Assembly (NCBI GenBank): GCA_015709495.1 | Contig: CP054189.1 | Coordinates: 1,302,001 to 1,366,000 of the forward strand | Length of the DNA stretch: 64,000 bases | Reading direction: 5' to 3' | Source: Chthonomonadaceae bacterium | Lineage (GTDB): Bacteria > Armatimonadota > Fimbriimonadia > Fimbriimonadales > Fimbriimonadaceae | Shown: piece by piece, positions 41,149 through 49,009 of the stretch | How positions within the stretch are numbered: the first letter of the stretch is position 1 | Layout of the letters: every line of letters starts with the position of its first letter | The notes under the pieces: generated by a model | Database searches by the model: none | What the model was told of the DNA's origin: nothing | Seen by the model: the letters and a program-made list of their open reading frames with translations, nothing else | Position numbers and translations under genes: made by a program

Positions 41149-42342
41149 ATGCCGGTCATTGCCGTTCGAATCCCCCAGATGGGAGAAGGGCTCCAAGAAG
41201 CTCGACTCGTCGCCACCCTCAAGCAGCCCGGAGACTCGGTACGGCGCGACGAACCGATCTACCAGATGGAGACCGACAAGGCGGTCATGGACGTGGAGTC
41301 TCCGTATGAGGGCGTTCTCGTCGAGTGGGTCGCCGAGGTCGACACGGTCCTGCCGATCGGTTCGGCCGTCGCTCGGATGGAGGTCGCCGAAGGAACGAAG
41401 GAAATGGAGGTTCATGGGGGGGCTGCGGAGGCTGCCGCTTCCGAGACCGCCGCTCCTGCGGCCCCTGCCGCGACTCCTTCGGCCCGAAACGCTTCGATCC
41501 CTCCACGAACCCGCGCCTACGCCAAGGAGAAGGGGCTCAGCGACGATCAACTCTCGGCGATTCCCTCCAAGACGGGCAAGCTGATGCCGGAGGACGTAGA
41601 CGCCTTCTTGAGTTCGGCAGGTTCAGCGGCGCCTTCTTCGGAGAGCCCAGGAGGACCCTTCCGAGAGGTTGCTCTCAGCCAGAAGCAGAGGCTGCTCTCC
41701 TCGCGGCTTCAGCGGGGGAGTCAGTTGGTCGTGCCCGGAACGATCGTGGTGGCCGCCAACTGGGAGCCCATCGAGAGGCACAGGGCCCAGGTAAAGGCTT
41801 CGGGGGACGAGTTCCAACCTTCCAGCTTTACGATGTTCGCGTTCGCAGTGGCGCAGGCGCTGAAGGACTTCCCGATGTTCCGCTCGACCCTTCGGGGGGA
41901 CGACACGCTTCGAACCTACGATGCCGCTTCGCTGGGGATCGCCGTCGCGTTGCCCGGAGATGAGTTGGTGCTGGCCGTCGTCGATCGTGCGGATCAGCTT
42001 TCGTGGCGGGCGTTTGCGGACCAAACACGGGAGAAGATCGACCTGGCGCGAGGAGGCAAGGACCAGGCGCACGAGGCCGTCACTTTGAGCTTGACCAACA
42101 TGCAAGCCTTCGGGCTCCGCGACGCGGTCCCGGTCGTGGTCCCGCCTGGCATCGCGACTCTCTTCCTCGGCGAGGTTTATAACGGCCTCTGCAACGATGT
42201 CGTGGACGAAATCAAGCTGCGCCGATTGGTGAACCTCTCGCTGACCTTCGACCATCGGTTGATCAACGGGGTCGGGGCGGCGGATTTCTTGAACCGGGTC
42301 AGGGCGAACGTGGAGACGATCTCAAGCCTGATCACTCCGTAA
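41149..42342 (+). CDS. Dihydrolipoamide acyltransferase (E2)-like protein with altered active site
   Basis: 397 residues: an N-terminal lipoyl domain (METDKAVMDVESPYEG, lipoyl Lys44), an Ala/Pro linker, an E3/E1-binding domain (about residues 120-155, RTRAYAKEKGLSDDQL) and a catalytic domain. In the normal catalytic motif H-x-x-x-D-G the Asp is replaced: DHRLINGVG has His369 but Asn373. The family FTISNxG segment also reads LSLTNMQAFG. So catalysis may be weakened or the acyl specificity changed. ATG 41149 with AAGGAG is the start. No E1 or E3 genes are near; instead, peptidase C26 and a biotin carrier follow directly. Confidence 0.85.
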   Translation: MPVIAVRIPQMGEGLQEARLVATLKQPGDSVRRDEPIYQMETDKAVMDVESPYEGVLVEWVAEVDTVLPIGSAVARMEVAEGTKEMEVHGGAAEAAASETAAPAAPAATPSARNASIPPRTRAYAKEKGLSDDQLSAIPSKTGKLMPEDVDAFLSSAGSAAPSSESPGGPFREVALSQKQRLLSSRLQRGSQLVVPGTIVVAANWEPIERHRAQVKASGDEFQPSSFTMFAFAVAQALKDFPMFRSTLRGDDTLRTYDAASLGIAVALPGDELVLAVVDRADQLSWRAFADQTREKIDLARGGKDQAHEAVTLSLTNMQAFGLRDAVPVVVPPGIATLFLGEVYNGLCNDVVDEIKLRRLVNLSLTFDHRLINGVGAADFLNRVRANVETISSLITP

Positions 42343-43068
42343 ATGAAGCCGACCATCGCCCTCACTACGGACCTCGTTCTCGACACGAGGAGGCCCGAAG
42401 GCCCGCCGAAGCTGAACCTCGCTTGGGAATACTCGCAGGCCATCAGCGAAGCCGGAGGAAATCCCGTCGTCTTGACGCCGCAAACGGAGGTCGAGCCGCT
42501 GCTCGAATGGATCGATGGCTGGGTGATTCCCGGCGGTGACGACATCGACGCTTGCAGGTGGGGCGAGCCCAATCATCCCCGAGCGATCCTGCAGCGCCCG
42601 GAGCGGTTCGAATGGGAGGAGCGGATCTTTCGGGCCGCGCCCGCCGAACTTCCCATTCTCGGTATATGCTACGGCTGTCAATTCCTCAACGTGGTGATGG
42701 GAGGCTCTCTCGTCCAGCACTTGCCGGACGAAGTGGGGCACGGGAACCACTCCGGCGGCACCTGGGAGTCGCTCGCCCCCGATCCTGAATCGAAGTTGAG
42801 CGAGGCGGTGGGCGGCGGAGAGATTCGAGGACGGAGCTACCATCACCAGTCGATCCGGGCGGTCGCGCCGGGGCTTGAGGTGGTCGCGCGGCATGACGAC
42901 GGTACGGTCGAAGCGATCGAAAGCCGCCTGCGCCCTTGGCTCTTCGGCGTGCAATGGCACCCTGAACGCTCCCGCGATCACGAAGCGAATCGGAGGCTGT
43001 TCGCATCGTTGGTGGAGGCTGCGCGAGGCTACAGGGTCGGGAAAACCGTCAGGAGAGGTGCGGTTTGA
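42343..43068 (+). CDS. Gamma-glutamyl-GABA hydrolase-like class I glutamine amidotransferase (peptidase C26)
   Basis: 241 residues: DGWVIPGGDDIDA, the nucleophile in LGICYGCQFLNVVMGG, the R-SYHHQSIRAVAPGL segment, and the His-Glu pair in VQWHPERS. This is the PuuD-like family that hydrolyses gamma-glutamyl amides. The ATG follows directly after the TAA of the E2-like gene, and the stop overlaps the next start as TTGA, so it is in a three-gene operon. The physiological substrate is not predictable. A polyamine-catabolic role would fit PuuD, but the other puu genes are absent. Confidence 0.88.
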   Translation: MKPTIALTTDLVLDTRRPEGPPKLNLAWEYSQAISEAGGNPVVLTPQTEVEPLLEWIDGWVIPGGDDIDACRWGEPNHPRAILQRPERFEWEERIFRAAPAELPILGICYGCQFLNVVMGGSLVQHLPDEVGHGNHSGGTWESLAPDPESKLSEAVGGGEIRGRSYHHQSIRAVAPGLEVVARHDDGTVEAIESRLRPWLFGVQWHPERSRDHEANRRLFASLVEAARGYRVGKTVRRGAV

Positions 43069-43511
43069 AGCGACTCGTGAACGGGACCGAAGTCGAATTG
43101 CAGGCCGAGGGGTTCGAGGTCGCCCGTCTGGGGGAGCGGCTGATCGTACGGGGTCCGGAAGGCTCGCACACGGGGCTTGCCGTTCGAGCGGGCGATGTGA
43201 CGTGGGTTTCTTACCGTGGCAGGCAGTTCGAAGTGCGGCGGCCATCGTCGGCCGGCGAATCGGAGAAGCGGGCTCATAGCGGAGAGATTCATGCCCCGAT
43301 GCCGGGGTCCATCGTGGAAGTCCGCGCGGTCGAGGGACAGGCGGTCGAGAGGGGAGATAAGCTGGTGATCCTCGAGGCCATGAAAACCCAGCAATCTTTC
43401 GAGGCGCCTTTTGCGGGCACGGTGACCTCGCTGCCCGTATCGGCGGGCGATCAAGTGGTCGAAGGGCAACTTCTCGCGCTCGTGGAGCCGCGCCCCGCCG
43501 AATCTTCCTGA
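43065..43511 (+). CDS. Biotin carboxyl carrier-type protein
   Basis: 148 residues starting at TTG 43065, overlapping the upstream stop and preceded by GGAGAGG. The C-terminal half is a biotinyl domain (HAPMPGSIVEVRAVEGQAVE; LVILEAMKTQQSFEAPFAG) with the acceptor Lys107 in EAMKT, where most carriers have EAMKM. The N-terminal 65 residues form a small beta domain like that of acyl-CoA carboxylase alpha subunits and gamma subunits. No carboxylase or biotin carboxylase gene is in the window. The HMG-CoA lyase 0.9 kb downstream hints at leucine catabolism (3-methylcrotonyl-CoA carboxylase), but this is a guess. Confidence 0.85.
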   Translation: MKRLVNGTEVELQAEGFEVARLGERLIVRGPEGSHTGLAVRAGDVTWVSYRGRQFEVRRPSSAGESEKRAHSGEIHAPMPGSIVEVRAVEGQAVERGDKLVILEAMKTQQSFEAPFAGTVTSLPVSAGDQVVEGQLLALVEPRPAESS

Positions 43512-43600
43512 CAGCGAATCGGGCTGGCGTTTCTACTGGGATTGCGAAGAATCGCGTCTTTTTTCGTCACTCTTTGCCGTCGGCGTAGCCCCTTGGCATG

Positions 43601-43606
43601 TATAAT
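43601..43606 (+). promoter_or_regulatory. -10 element (TATAAT) of the third PEP-CTERM gene
   Basis: TATAAT stands 79 nt before the ATG at 43686, with a TG directly before it. No correctly spaced -35 was seen. It leaves a leader of about 75 nt with an AAGGAG site. Confidence 0.45.
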
Positions 43607-43685
43607 GCAGTCGTAGTTTGGTAACTCTGTTCGCCCCTTGAGCCATTGGCCAGGTTGGTGCGAAATCAAAAAGGAGATTATAGGA

Positions 43686-44321
43686 ATGATTAGTTCAAAG
43701 TGGCCTTTGAAAGGTCTGGCCTTCGCGGCGATGGCGTCGTTCTCTGCCTTGGGCAGCGCTCTGACCATCGACTTCTACTCCACGAACGTACTCACTGGCC
43801 CCGGCATAGCCGCTGGCGTGCCCGTGCTGTCCGTTACGATCACGGATTCGGCGCCCGACGAAGTTTCGGTCACCGTTTTCAACAACGCTCCCTTGGGCAC
43901 AACCCAGACGGTCAAGACTCTCTGGCTCAACGTGGATCCCTATCCGGCGTCCCTTCGGGGCGGATCGGGAGATTCTCACGTGGACTCGATCAACTGGGGC
44001 GCGACGGCCGACACGCAAGGCGCGCCGATGGGCCTTACGTTCGACGTCAAGATTGAGTTCAAGACGGGCGGCCCGACCCGCATTCCGGCGCAGGACTCGA
44101 GCGTGTTCACCCTTACGGGCTCCGGTCTGGACGAATCGGACTTCTTCACAGGAACCCCGCAGGACGCCGACATTCTTGGCGTTGCCCACGTGATCAGCAC
44201 GGTTGGCAACGAGGAGTCGGTCCACCTTTACGCAGTGCCTGAGCCTGCTTCGATCGCAGGAATGCTGCTGGGCTTCGGAGCCGTCGCCGCCCGGCGAGCG
44301 CGAAAGAAGAACTCGGCATAG
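43686..44321 (+). CDS. PEP-CTERM secreted protein
   Basis: A 211-residue exported protein: a signal peptide (WPLKGLAFAAMASFSALGSA), a beta-rich body starting LTIDFYSTNVLTGPG, and the sorting tail VPEPASIAGMLLGFGAVAA then RRARKKNSA. The body matches no family I can name; it resembles short PEP-CTERM proteins with immunoglobulin-like beta domains. RBS AAGGAG is about 10 nt before the ATG. It is monocistronic with an upstream -10 and a terminator, like the other two PEP-CTERM genes in the window. Confidence 0.9.
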   Translation: MISSKWPLKGLAFAAMASFSALGSALTIDFYSTNVLTGPGIAAGVPVLSVTITDSAPDEVSVTVFNNAPLGTTQTVKTLWLNVDPYPASLRGGSGDSHVDSINWGATADTQGAPMGLTFDVKIEFKTGGPTRIPAQDSSVFTLTGSGLDESDFFTGTPQDADILGVAHVISTVGNEESVHLYAVPEPASIAGMLLGFGAVAARRARKKNSA

Positions 44322-44344
44322 GGTCCTCCCTCCCCTCCCTCCGA

Positions 44345-44383
44345 CGAGCCGCCCGATTCGCTCCGGCGGCTCGTTTTCTTTTT
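44345..44383 (+). terminator. Rho-independent terminator of the third PEP-CTERM gene
   Basis: CGAGCCGCC (44345-44353) pairs with GGCGGCTCG (44365-44373), a 9-bp stem, followed by TTTTCTTTTT. It lies 23 nt after the stop codon. Confidence 0.9.
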
Positions 44384-44422
44384 GTGGCCCCGATGTCCTC
44401 AGCGTGGGGGCGTGGCTTCGAG

Positions 44423-44428
44423 TAAAGT
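44423..44428 (+). promoter_or_regulatory. -10-like element (TAAAGT) 6 nt before ATG
   Basis: TAAAGT ends 6 nt before the ATG at 44435, with no Shine-Dalgarno sequence in the gap. This gives leaderless geometry; the hexamer is a weaker match than others in the window. Confidence 0.35.
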
Positions 44429-44434
44429 CGCCTT

Positions 44435-45331
44435 ATGATCCGCATCGTCGAGGTCGGCCCCAGAGACGGGTTGCAGAACGAAGGCACGCCCATTCCCACC
44501 TCGGAGAAGCTCGCCTTCATTGAAAGGCTCTACCGGGCGGGGCTCAGAGAAATCGAGGCGACTAGTTTCGTGTCCCCGAAATGGGTGCCCCAACTGGGCG
44601 ATGCTGAATCGCTGTGGCCCGGCCTGCCCGAAGGGCCGCTGTACTCCGCGCTGGTTCCCAACGCGAAGGGCCTGGAGCGGGCCCTCGCGCTCGGGGTCGA
44701 AAGGATCGCGCTCTTTACGGCCGCGAGCGATGCTTTCACCCAGCGCAACCTCAACATGACCGTGGATCAGTCTCTCGACGCCTTCGGCGAGGTCGCGCGG
44801 GTGTTTCGAGAGAGCACGCCTTCGGGGTGGATTCGAGGGTACGTAAGCACGGCTTTCGAGTGCCCTTATGCCGGTCGAATCGAACCCGCGAAGACGATCT
44901 GGGTCGCGGAGCGACTCCTTGAACTTGGGGTCGACGAGGTGAGCCTAGGGGACACGATCGGGGTTGCTGCGCCAGGTGAGGTTCGAGCCTTGGCGAAGCT
45001 GGCGCTCGTTGTGGCTCCCCTCGAAAAGTGGGCTTGGCACTTCCATGACACTCGCGGAACGGCGATCGCGAACGTTTCCGCCGCGCTCGACCTTGGATTT
45101 CGAGCGTTCGATTCCAGCGCGGGCGGGCTGGGAGGTTGCCCCTACGCTCCGGGCGCTGGAGGCAACGTCGCCACCGAAGACCTCGTTTATTTCTTGGAGC
45201 GCTCGGGCATGCCTACGGGGGTGGATTTGGAATCGCTGGCTCAGGCGAGCCTGCCGATCCTGAGCCTGCTGGGTTCGGCGCCCCGCTCGAAGGCCCAGAT
45301 GGCCGTCCTCGCCACACGCTCCACCCAATGA
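44435..45331 (+). CDS. mvaB: Hydroxymethylglutaryl-CoA lyase
   Basis: A 298-residue TIM-barrel enzyme that splits HMG-CoA into acetyl-CoA and acetoacetate. Motifs: IVEVGPRDGLQNE, EATSFVSPKWVPQLGD, NMTVDQSL, STAFECPYAGRI, SLGDTIGVAAPGE, metal-binding His in WHFHDTRGTAIANV, and the signature Cys loop GGLGGCPYAPGAGGN. This is the last step of leucine breakdown. Its 3' end overlaps the convergent presenilin-like gene by 119 nt. A leaderless-type -10 is present. Confidence 0.94.
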   Translation: MIRIVEVGPRDGLQNEGTPIPTSEKLAFIERLYRAGLREIEATSFVSPKWVPQLGDAESLWPGLPEGPLYSALVPNAKGLERALALGVERIALFTAASDAFTQRNLNMTVDQSLDAFGEVARVFRESTPSGWIRGYVSTAFECPYAGRIEPAKTIWVAERLLELGVDEVSLGDTIGVAAPGEVRALAKLALVVAPLEKWAWHFHDTRGTAIANVSAALDLGFRAFDSSAGGLGGCPYAPGAGGNVATEDLVYFLERSGMPTGVDLESLAQASLPILSLLGSAPRSKAQMAVLATRSTQ

Positions 45332-46145
45332 GGAGTCCGGCGATAAGGACCACGAGGGCAGTTCCGAGCCACTCCTGCGCTGACAGTTTGAACTCGGCCG
45401 CGTTGACCGCGAGCACACAGACTCCGATGGGCACGAGCGCGGGCAACGGGCCGACGAAGTACACGATCCCAAGGTAAGCGATCAGGGCGGGCACGAGCCA
45501 GATCATCGTCGCGCGATGCCGGAGGTCGAACCTCACAAGAGCTACCGAGAACATGGCTGCGAACACGAAGTCGGCCGGACCGATGTGCGCCATCGGCGTG
45601 ACGGGGCCCACCGTCGGAGCGGAACTGGCCGCGGGAATCGCCCACCCCACCTTGGCGAGCGTTTCTGGCGCTTGCTCGATGATCTGGCGGGTGAACCCCA
45701 TCGGCGTGAGGACAAGGAAAATGTCGAACGCGGCAAGGAAAAGACTGACCGGGATCAAGAGGTTCTTGTCCCTGAGGAGGGTGGCGAGAAGGGCGCCAAG
45801 ACCCGTCGTCCAAGTGATGAGCCCGATCTGGGAGAGCGCGAACATCGCGGGCGCAGTCCCCACGCCCCCCGTGAGGTGAGCGAGGACCGGAGGCCCTGCA
45901 TGGGCCAAGGCTCCGACGACGACGAAAAGCACCGCTTTCGATGGGCTCCAACTCCAGATTCCCACAGCGAAGACGGCGGCGATCGGGAGCCCCACGAACA
46001 CCGCTGCGACGCCCAGGCCCACCACCTCGAGCCAGCGGATGGGGACTGCGACGTAAGACAGGGTCAGAGAAAGGAGGGCGAGAAAGAGGAGCGCGCCAAA
46101 AAACGCTGCGAGGGGCCTCCCCGTAGGCTCGCGATCAGCGGACAA
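45213..46145 (-). CDS. Presenilin-like intramembrane aspartyl protease candidate
   Basis: 310 residues from TTG 46145, overlapping the glycosyltransferase gene by 11 nt; about nine hydrophobic segments. Three spaced motifs match the presenilin/SPP signature. AAFDIFLVLTPMGFTRQIIE has Asp141, compared with presenilin YD-x-x-x-VL-x-P-x-G-x-x-R-x-x-x-E. IGPADFVFAAM has Asp192 where GxGDFxFY is expected. LPALVPIG has PAL at 235-237. The first Gly-x-Gly-Asp position reads Gly-Pro-Ala-Asp, a variation on the rule. It would cleave membrane proteins inside the bilayer. The C-terminal 30 residues are Pro/Ser/Gly-rich and lie antisense to HMG-CoA lyase; they may not be real if a different stop applied, but the frame is open throughout. 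Confidence 0.7.
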   Translation of the reverse strand: MSADREPTGRPLAAFFGALLFLALLSLTLSYVAVPIRWLEVVGLGVAAVFVGLPIAAVFAVGIWSWSPSKAVLFVVVGALAHAGPPVLAHLTGGVGTAPAMFALSQIGLITWTTGLGALLATLLRDKNLLIPVSLFLAAFDIFLVLTPMGFTRQIIEQAPETLAKVGWAIPAASSAPTVGPVTPMAHIGPADFVFAAMFSVALVRFDLRHRATMIWLVPALIAYLGIVYFVGPLPALVPIGVCVLAVNAAEFKLSAQEWLGTALVVLIAGLLIGWSVWRGRPSGPSSGAPNPAGSGSAGSPEPAIPNPPP

Positions 46146-47325
46146 TGCCCTGCCCGCTTGGCGCGACCTTCGCGGGGACCGAGAGCACGCCCCGATAGAC
46201 TTCGAGAATGCGGTCGGCCATCTCTGTCGCGGAGGTGGTTCGAGCCGCCCTGGCCGCGCTCGCCGACAGTTCGGAGTGCGCCCGCTCGTCGGCGAGCACT
46301 TCAAGCACCGCGTCCGCGAACTCGACCGGATCGTTGCGCACGACGATGCCATTGACGCCCGACTCGATGCACTCGCTCGCTCCTCCACCCGTGATTGCGA
46401 CGGCGGGGAGGCCGTAGGCCATCGCCTCCTGAACGACCAGCCCTTGCGTCTCGGTGATCGAACTGAAGACGAACAGATCCGAAGCGGCGTAATACTCGTC
46501 CACCTTGTCCCGTGGGACAAAGCCCTCGAAGCGGACCCGATCGCCGATGGCGAGGTCGCGCGCCAGCCTCATGCACTCCTCGCGATAGGGCCCGTCGCCC
46601 ACGAGCACCAGGCGTACGCTCGGGTCCTGACGCATGACGAGCCTCGTCATTTGAAGCAAAGTCGGAAGGTTCTTCTCCTTTGCGATTCGCCCGACGTAGA
46701 GCAGGACCTTATGATCGGGCGCGATTCCCAGCCGCTGCCGAATCTCGCTTCGATCGATCATGCGCCGTTGCGCGGAGGCGGTCGGGATGACGGTGATCGG
46801 GGTCGAGACCGAGTGCCGTTGCAGCCATTTCTGGGCCGCTTGGCTCGGGACGATCACATGGCGCACCCGGTTGTAATAGAAGCTGGTGTGTTTGGCGAGC
46901 TTGAACCTAACGTACCTTCGGGGGAACAGCGGGATGTAGTGGGCGTATCGGTCGTAGAGCGTGTGATACGTCGCGACGATCGGGACCTCGTGCGATTCGG
47001 CCCACCTAAGCCCCACGAAGCCGATGGTGAATGGGGTGTGCGTGTGAATCAGGTCGTACTCGTTCGCTCGGAACTTCTTCAGCATCCAATAAAAGGGCGG
47101 AACCGCGAGCGAATAGCCCTTCGTCCAAGGGACTTCGATCGCGCGGAAGCGGTAGGTGTTCGGATCGCTGTCCTTGCAACCCTTGGACGACGCGGTATAG
47201 AGGTGGACGCTATGCCCACGGTCGCGAAGCTGGCGGATCATGGTATCGACGCTGATGCTGACCCCGTTGAGGACGGGGAGCGCGCTATCGGAGAAGACCG
47301 CGATCCGCAATCTTCGCTCGGGCAA
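46135..47325 (-). CDS. GT4-family glycosyltransferase
   Basis: A 396-residue GT-B enzyme. The N-terminal acceptor domain starts RIAVFSDSALPVLNGVSISV and has LIHTHTPFTIGFVG and VATYHTLYDRYAHYIPLF. The C-terminal donor domain has LLYVGRIAKEKNLPTLL, LVLVGDGPYREE, VRFEGFVPRDKVDEYYAASD and the EX7E motif in SSITETQGLVVQEAMAYGLP. It resembles diacylglycerol glucosyltransferases, so a glycolipid product is likely, but PimA-like mannosyl transfer is possible. TTG 47325 has GGAGGAG 7 nt upstream. It lies between the HTH gene (3-nt gap) and the presenilin-like gene (overlap), forming an operon. Confidence 0.9.
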   Translation of the reverse strand: MPERRLRIAVFSDSALPVLNGVSISVDTMIRQLRDRGHSVHLYTASSKGCKDSDPNTYRFRAIEVPWTKGYSLAVPPFYWMLKKFRANEYDLIHTHTPFTIGFVGLRWAESHEVPIVATYHTLYDRYAHYIPLFPRRYVRFKLAKHTSFYYNRVRHVIVPSQAAQKWLQRHSVSTPITVIPTASAQRRMIDRSEIRQRLGIAPDHKVLLYVGRIAKEKNLPTLLQMTRLVMRQDPSVRLVLVGDGPYREECMRLARDLAIGDRVRFEGFVPRDKVDEYYAASDLFVFSSITETQGLVVQEAMAYGLPAVAITGGGASECIESGVNGIVVRNDPVEFADAVLEVLADERAHSELSASAARAARTTSATEMADRILEVYRGVLSVPAKVAPSGQGIVR

Positions 47326-47328
47326 GGC

Positions 47329-47913
47329 CTACTCCTCCGGCAGTCTGCCGTGCTCTTCGACGAACCTAACGATATCGCGAAGTCGGAACCGCCTCTGGCC
47401 GCCCTTGGTGCGGTGGTGGCTGAGCCAACCCCGATTCGTGTATCTGCGAACCGTCGCGGGACATACGCCGAGGAGCCGGCTCGCCTCTTCGAGGTTGAGT
47501 TCGGGATCGAGAAGTCGCCTAATCAGCGTCTCCCTCGACTCCTTGAACTCGCCGCGATAGTAGTTGCCGGTAACGGAGTCATCAAAGAAGCTCAAGAGGA
47601 AGTGGAGGTTCTTCGGGAGCGATTCCCAGACCGCCTTGAGTTCGTCGTCCACGACCGTCGGCTTGACGGGCTTCTTGGTCTTCCGGGGCCTTGGGGCGCT
47701 TAACTCCGTCTTGCGGAACCTCTTGTTGGGCTGTTTCGGCTTCGATGCCGAGCCCTTCGACGTCCCTTCGCTCGGAGCGGCCTGGAGGTAGTCGGAAATC
47801 GAAGGAATGTCTACCTCTTGCCCACTGGAACCGTTCGCCGCGCGCTTCTCGCCCGACTTGTCGAGGAAAGCATCTTCGATGTATTTCATCGGGTCAAAAT
47901 CTTTCTGCTTCAA
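47329..47913 (-). CDS. Helix-turn-helix protein, MerR/BldC-like C-terminus
   Basis: 194 residues from TTG 47913 (GAGGA upstream). The first 90 residues are charged and disordered, with a basic stretch (KPKQPNKRFRKTELSAPRPR). A helical middle segment follows (VWESLPKNLHFLLSFFDDS). The C-terminal 60 residues hold a winged helix-turn-helix of MerR/excisionase/BldC type: LNLEEASRLLGVCPATVRRY, TNRGWLSHHRTKGGQRRFRL, RDIVRFVEEHG. It is the first gene of the operon with the glycosyltransferase and the presenilin-like gene, so it may regulate them. The binding site is not apparent. Confidence 0.8.
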   Translation of the reverse strand: MKQKDFDPMKYIEDAFLDKSGEKRAANGSSGQEVDIPSISDYLQAAPSEGTSKGSASKPKQPNKRFRKTELSAPRPRKTKKPVKPTVVDDELKAVWESLPKNLHFLLSFFDDSVTGNYYRGEFKESRETLIRRLLDPELNLEEASRLLGVCPATVRRYTNRGWLSHHRTKGGQRRFRLRDIVRFVEEHGRLPEE

Positions 47914-47995
47914 TCAGTTGTCCTCTTCAGTAGGTTTGAGCTAAGTCTACTTTGAGAAGTCTGTCGATTGCCCGTCCTGACCGCAAAAAGACCGG

Positions 47996-49009
47996 TTACA
48001 GGGCCAGCATCGCATCTCCAAAGCTAAGAAACCGGTAATCCGTGCAGAGCGCTTCGGCATAGGCACGCATCAACCGCTCCCGGCTCGCGAACGCCGCGAC
48101 CATCAACAGCATGGAGGTTCGGGGCAGGTGAAAATTCGTGATCATTCCGTCGACGATCTGGAAGTCGTAGGGCGGCCGGATGAAAAGCCGGGTCACTATC
48201 TCCCCAGAATCGACCTGTTTCGGACCCACCGCGAACGATTCGAGAGTTCGCACTGCGGTCGTGCCAACGGCAACGATCCTTCCCCGGCTTCCGTGGATCG
48301 CAGCGGCCGTTTCTTCAGGAAGGCGGCAAAGCTCCCCGTGCATCAAGTGGTCCTCGACCTGCTCCGACTGGATCGGTCGGAACGTGTCAAGGCCGATGTC
48401 GAGGCTCACGAAGGCGGTATGCACGCCCTTGCACCGCAACCGATCGAGGAGTTGGGAGGTGAAGTGGAGCGCGGCAGTGGGGGCGGCGCTGCTTCCCGGC
48501 GACCTTGCGAAGACCGTTTGATATCTCTCGGCGTCGGGAAGACTCGAGTGTATGTAGGGCGGAAGGGGGACTCGTCCGACTCGGCTCAGCTCCTCCTCCA
48601 AGTTGTTCGAACATCGGAGTTGCAGCGTCTTCAGGCCCTGGCCCCCATCGTCGAGGACTGTGGCGGTTAGAGTCTCACTGAGTTCGATCTCTGTGCCCGC
48701 CCTCAATCGCTTGGCGGGCTTGCACAGAGCGACATACTTCGCACCTTCGAGCGCCCTGAGCAAGAGCAGCTCGACTCCTCCGCCCGTCTCTCGCCTACCT
48801 ATCAGCCGGAGGGCCGTCACCCGTGTGTCGTTCAACACCAGGAGGTCGCCTTCTTCGAGCAGGTCCGGCAGATCGGAGAACCTCTTGTGCCGAATCTCGC
48901 CTGTCTTGCGGGAAAGCCAGAGCAGTTTGGCTGCGTCTCGCGGCTCGAGGGGAGTCTGCGCGATTCGATCCTCGGGCAATTCGTAGTCGTACAGACTCAA
49001 ATCCTGCAT
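47996..49009 (-). CDS. queA: S-adenosylmethionine:tRNA ribosyltransferase-isomerase
   Basis: 337 residues: LSLYDYELPEDRIAQTPLEP, RDAAKLLWLSRKTGEIRHKR, GDLLVLNDTRV, ALHFTSQLLDRL, HTAFVSLDIGLDTFRP, AVGTTAVRTLES, ITNFHLPRTSMLLMVAAF and the closing YRFLSFGDAMLAL, all canonical. QueA adds the ribosyl of SAM to preQ1 in tRNA to make epoxyqueuosine. ATG 49009 has GGAGG 7 nt upstream and overlaps the HAD gene by 13 nt. No other queuosine genes are in the window. Confidence 0.96.
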   Translation of the reverse strand: MQDLSLYDYELPEDRIAQTPLEPRDAAKLLWLSRKTGEIRHKRFSDLPDLLEEGDLLVLNDTRVTALRLIGRRETGGGVELLLLRALEGAKYVALCKPAKRLRAGTEIELSETLTATVLDDGGQGLKTLQLRCSNNLEEELSRVGRVPLPPYIHSSLPDAERYQTVFARSPGSSAAPTAALHFTSQLLDRLRCKGVHTAFVSLDIGLDTFRPIQSEQVEDHLMHGELCRLPEETAAAIHGSRGRIVAVGTTAVRTLESFAVGPKQVDSGEIVTRLFIRPPYDFQIVDGMITNFHLPRTSMLLMVAAFASRERLMRAYAEALCTDYRFLSFGDAMLAL

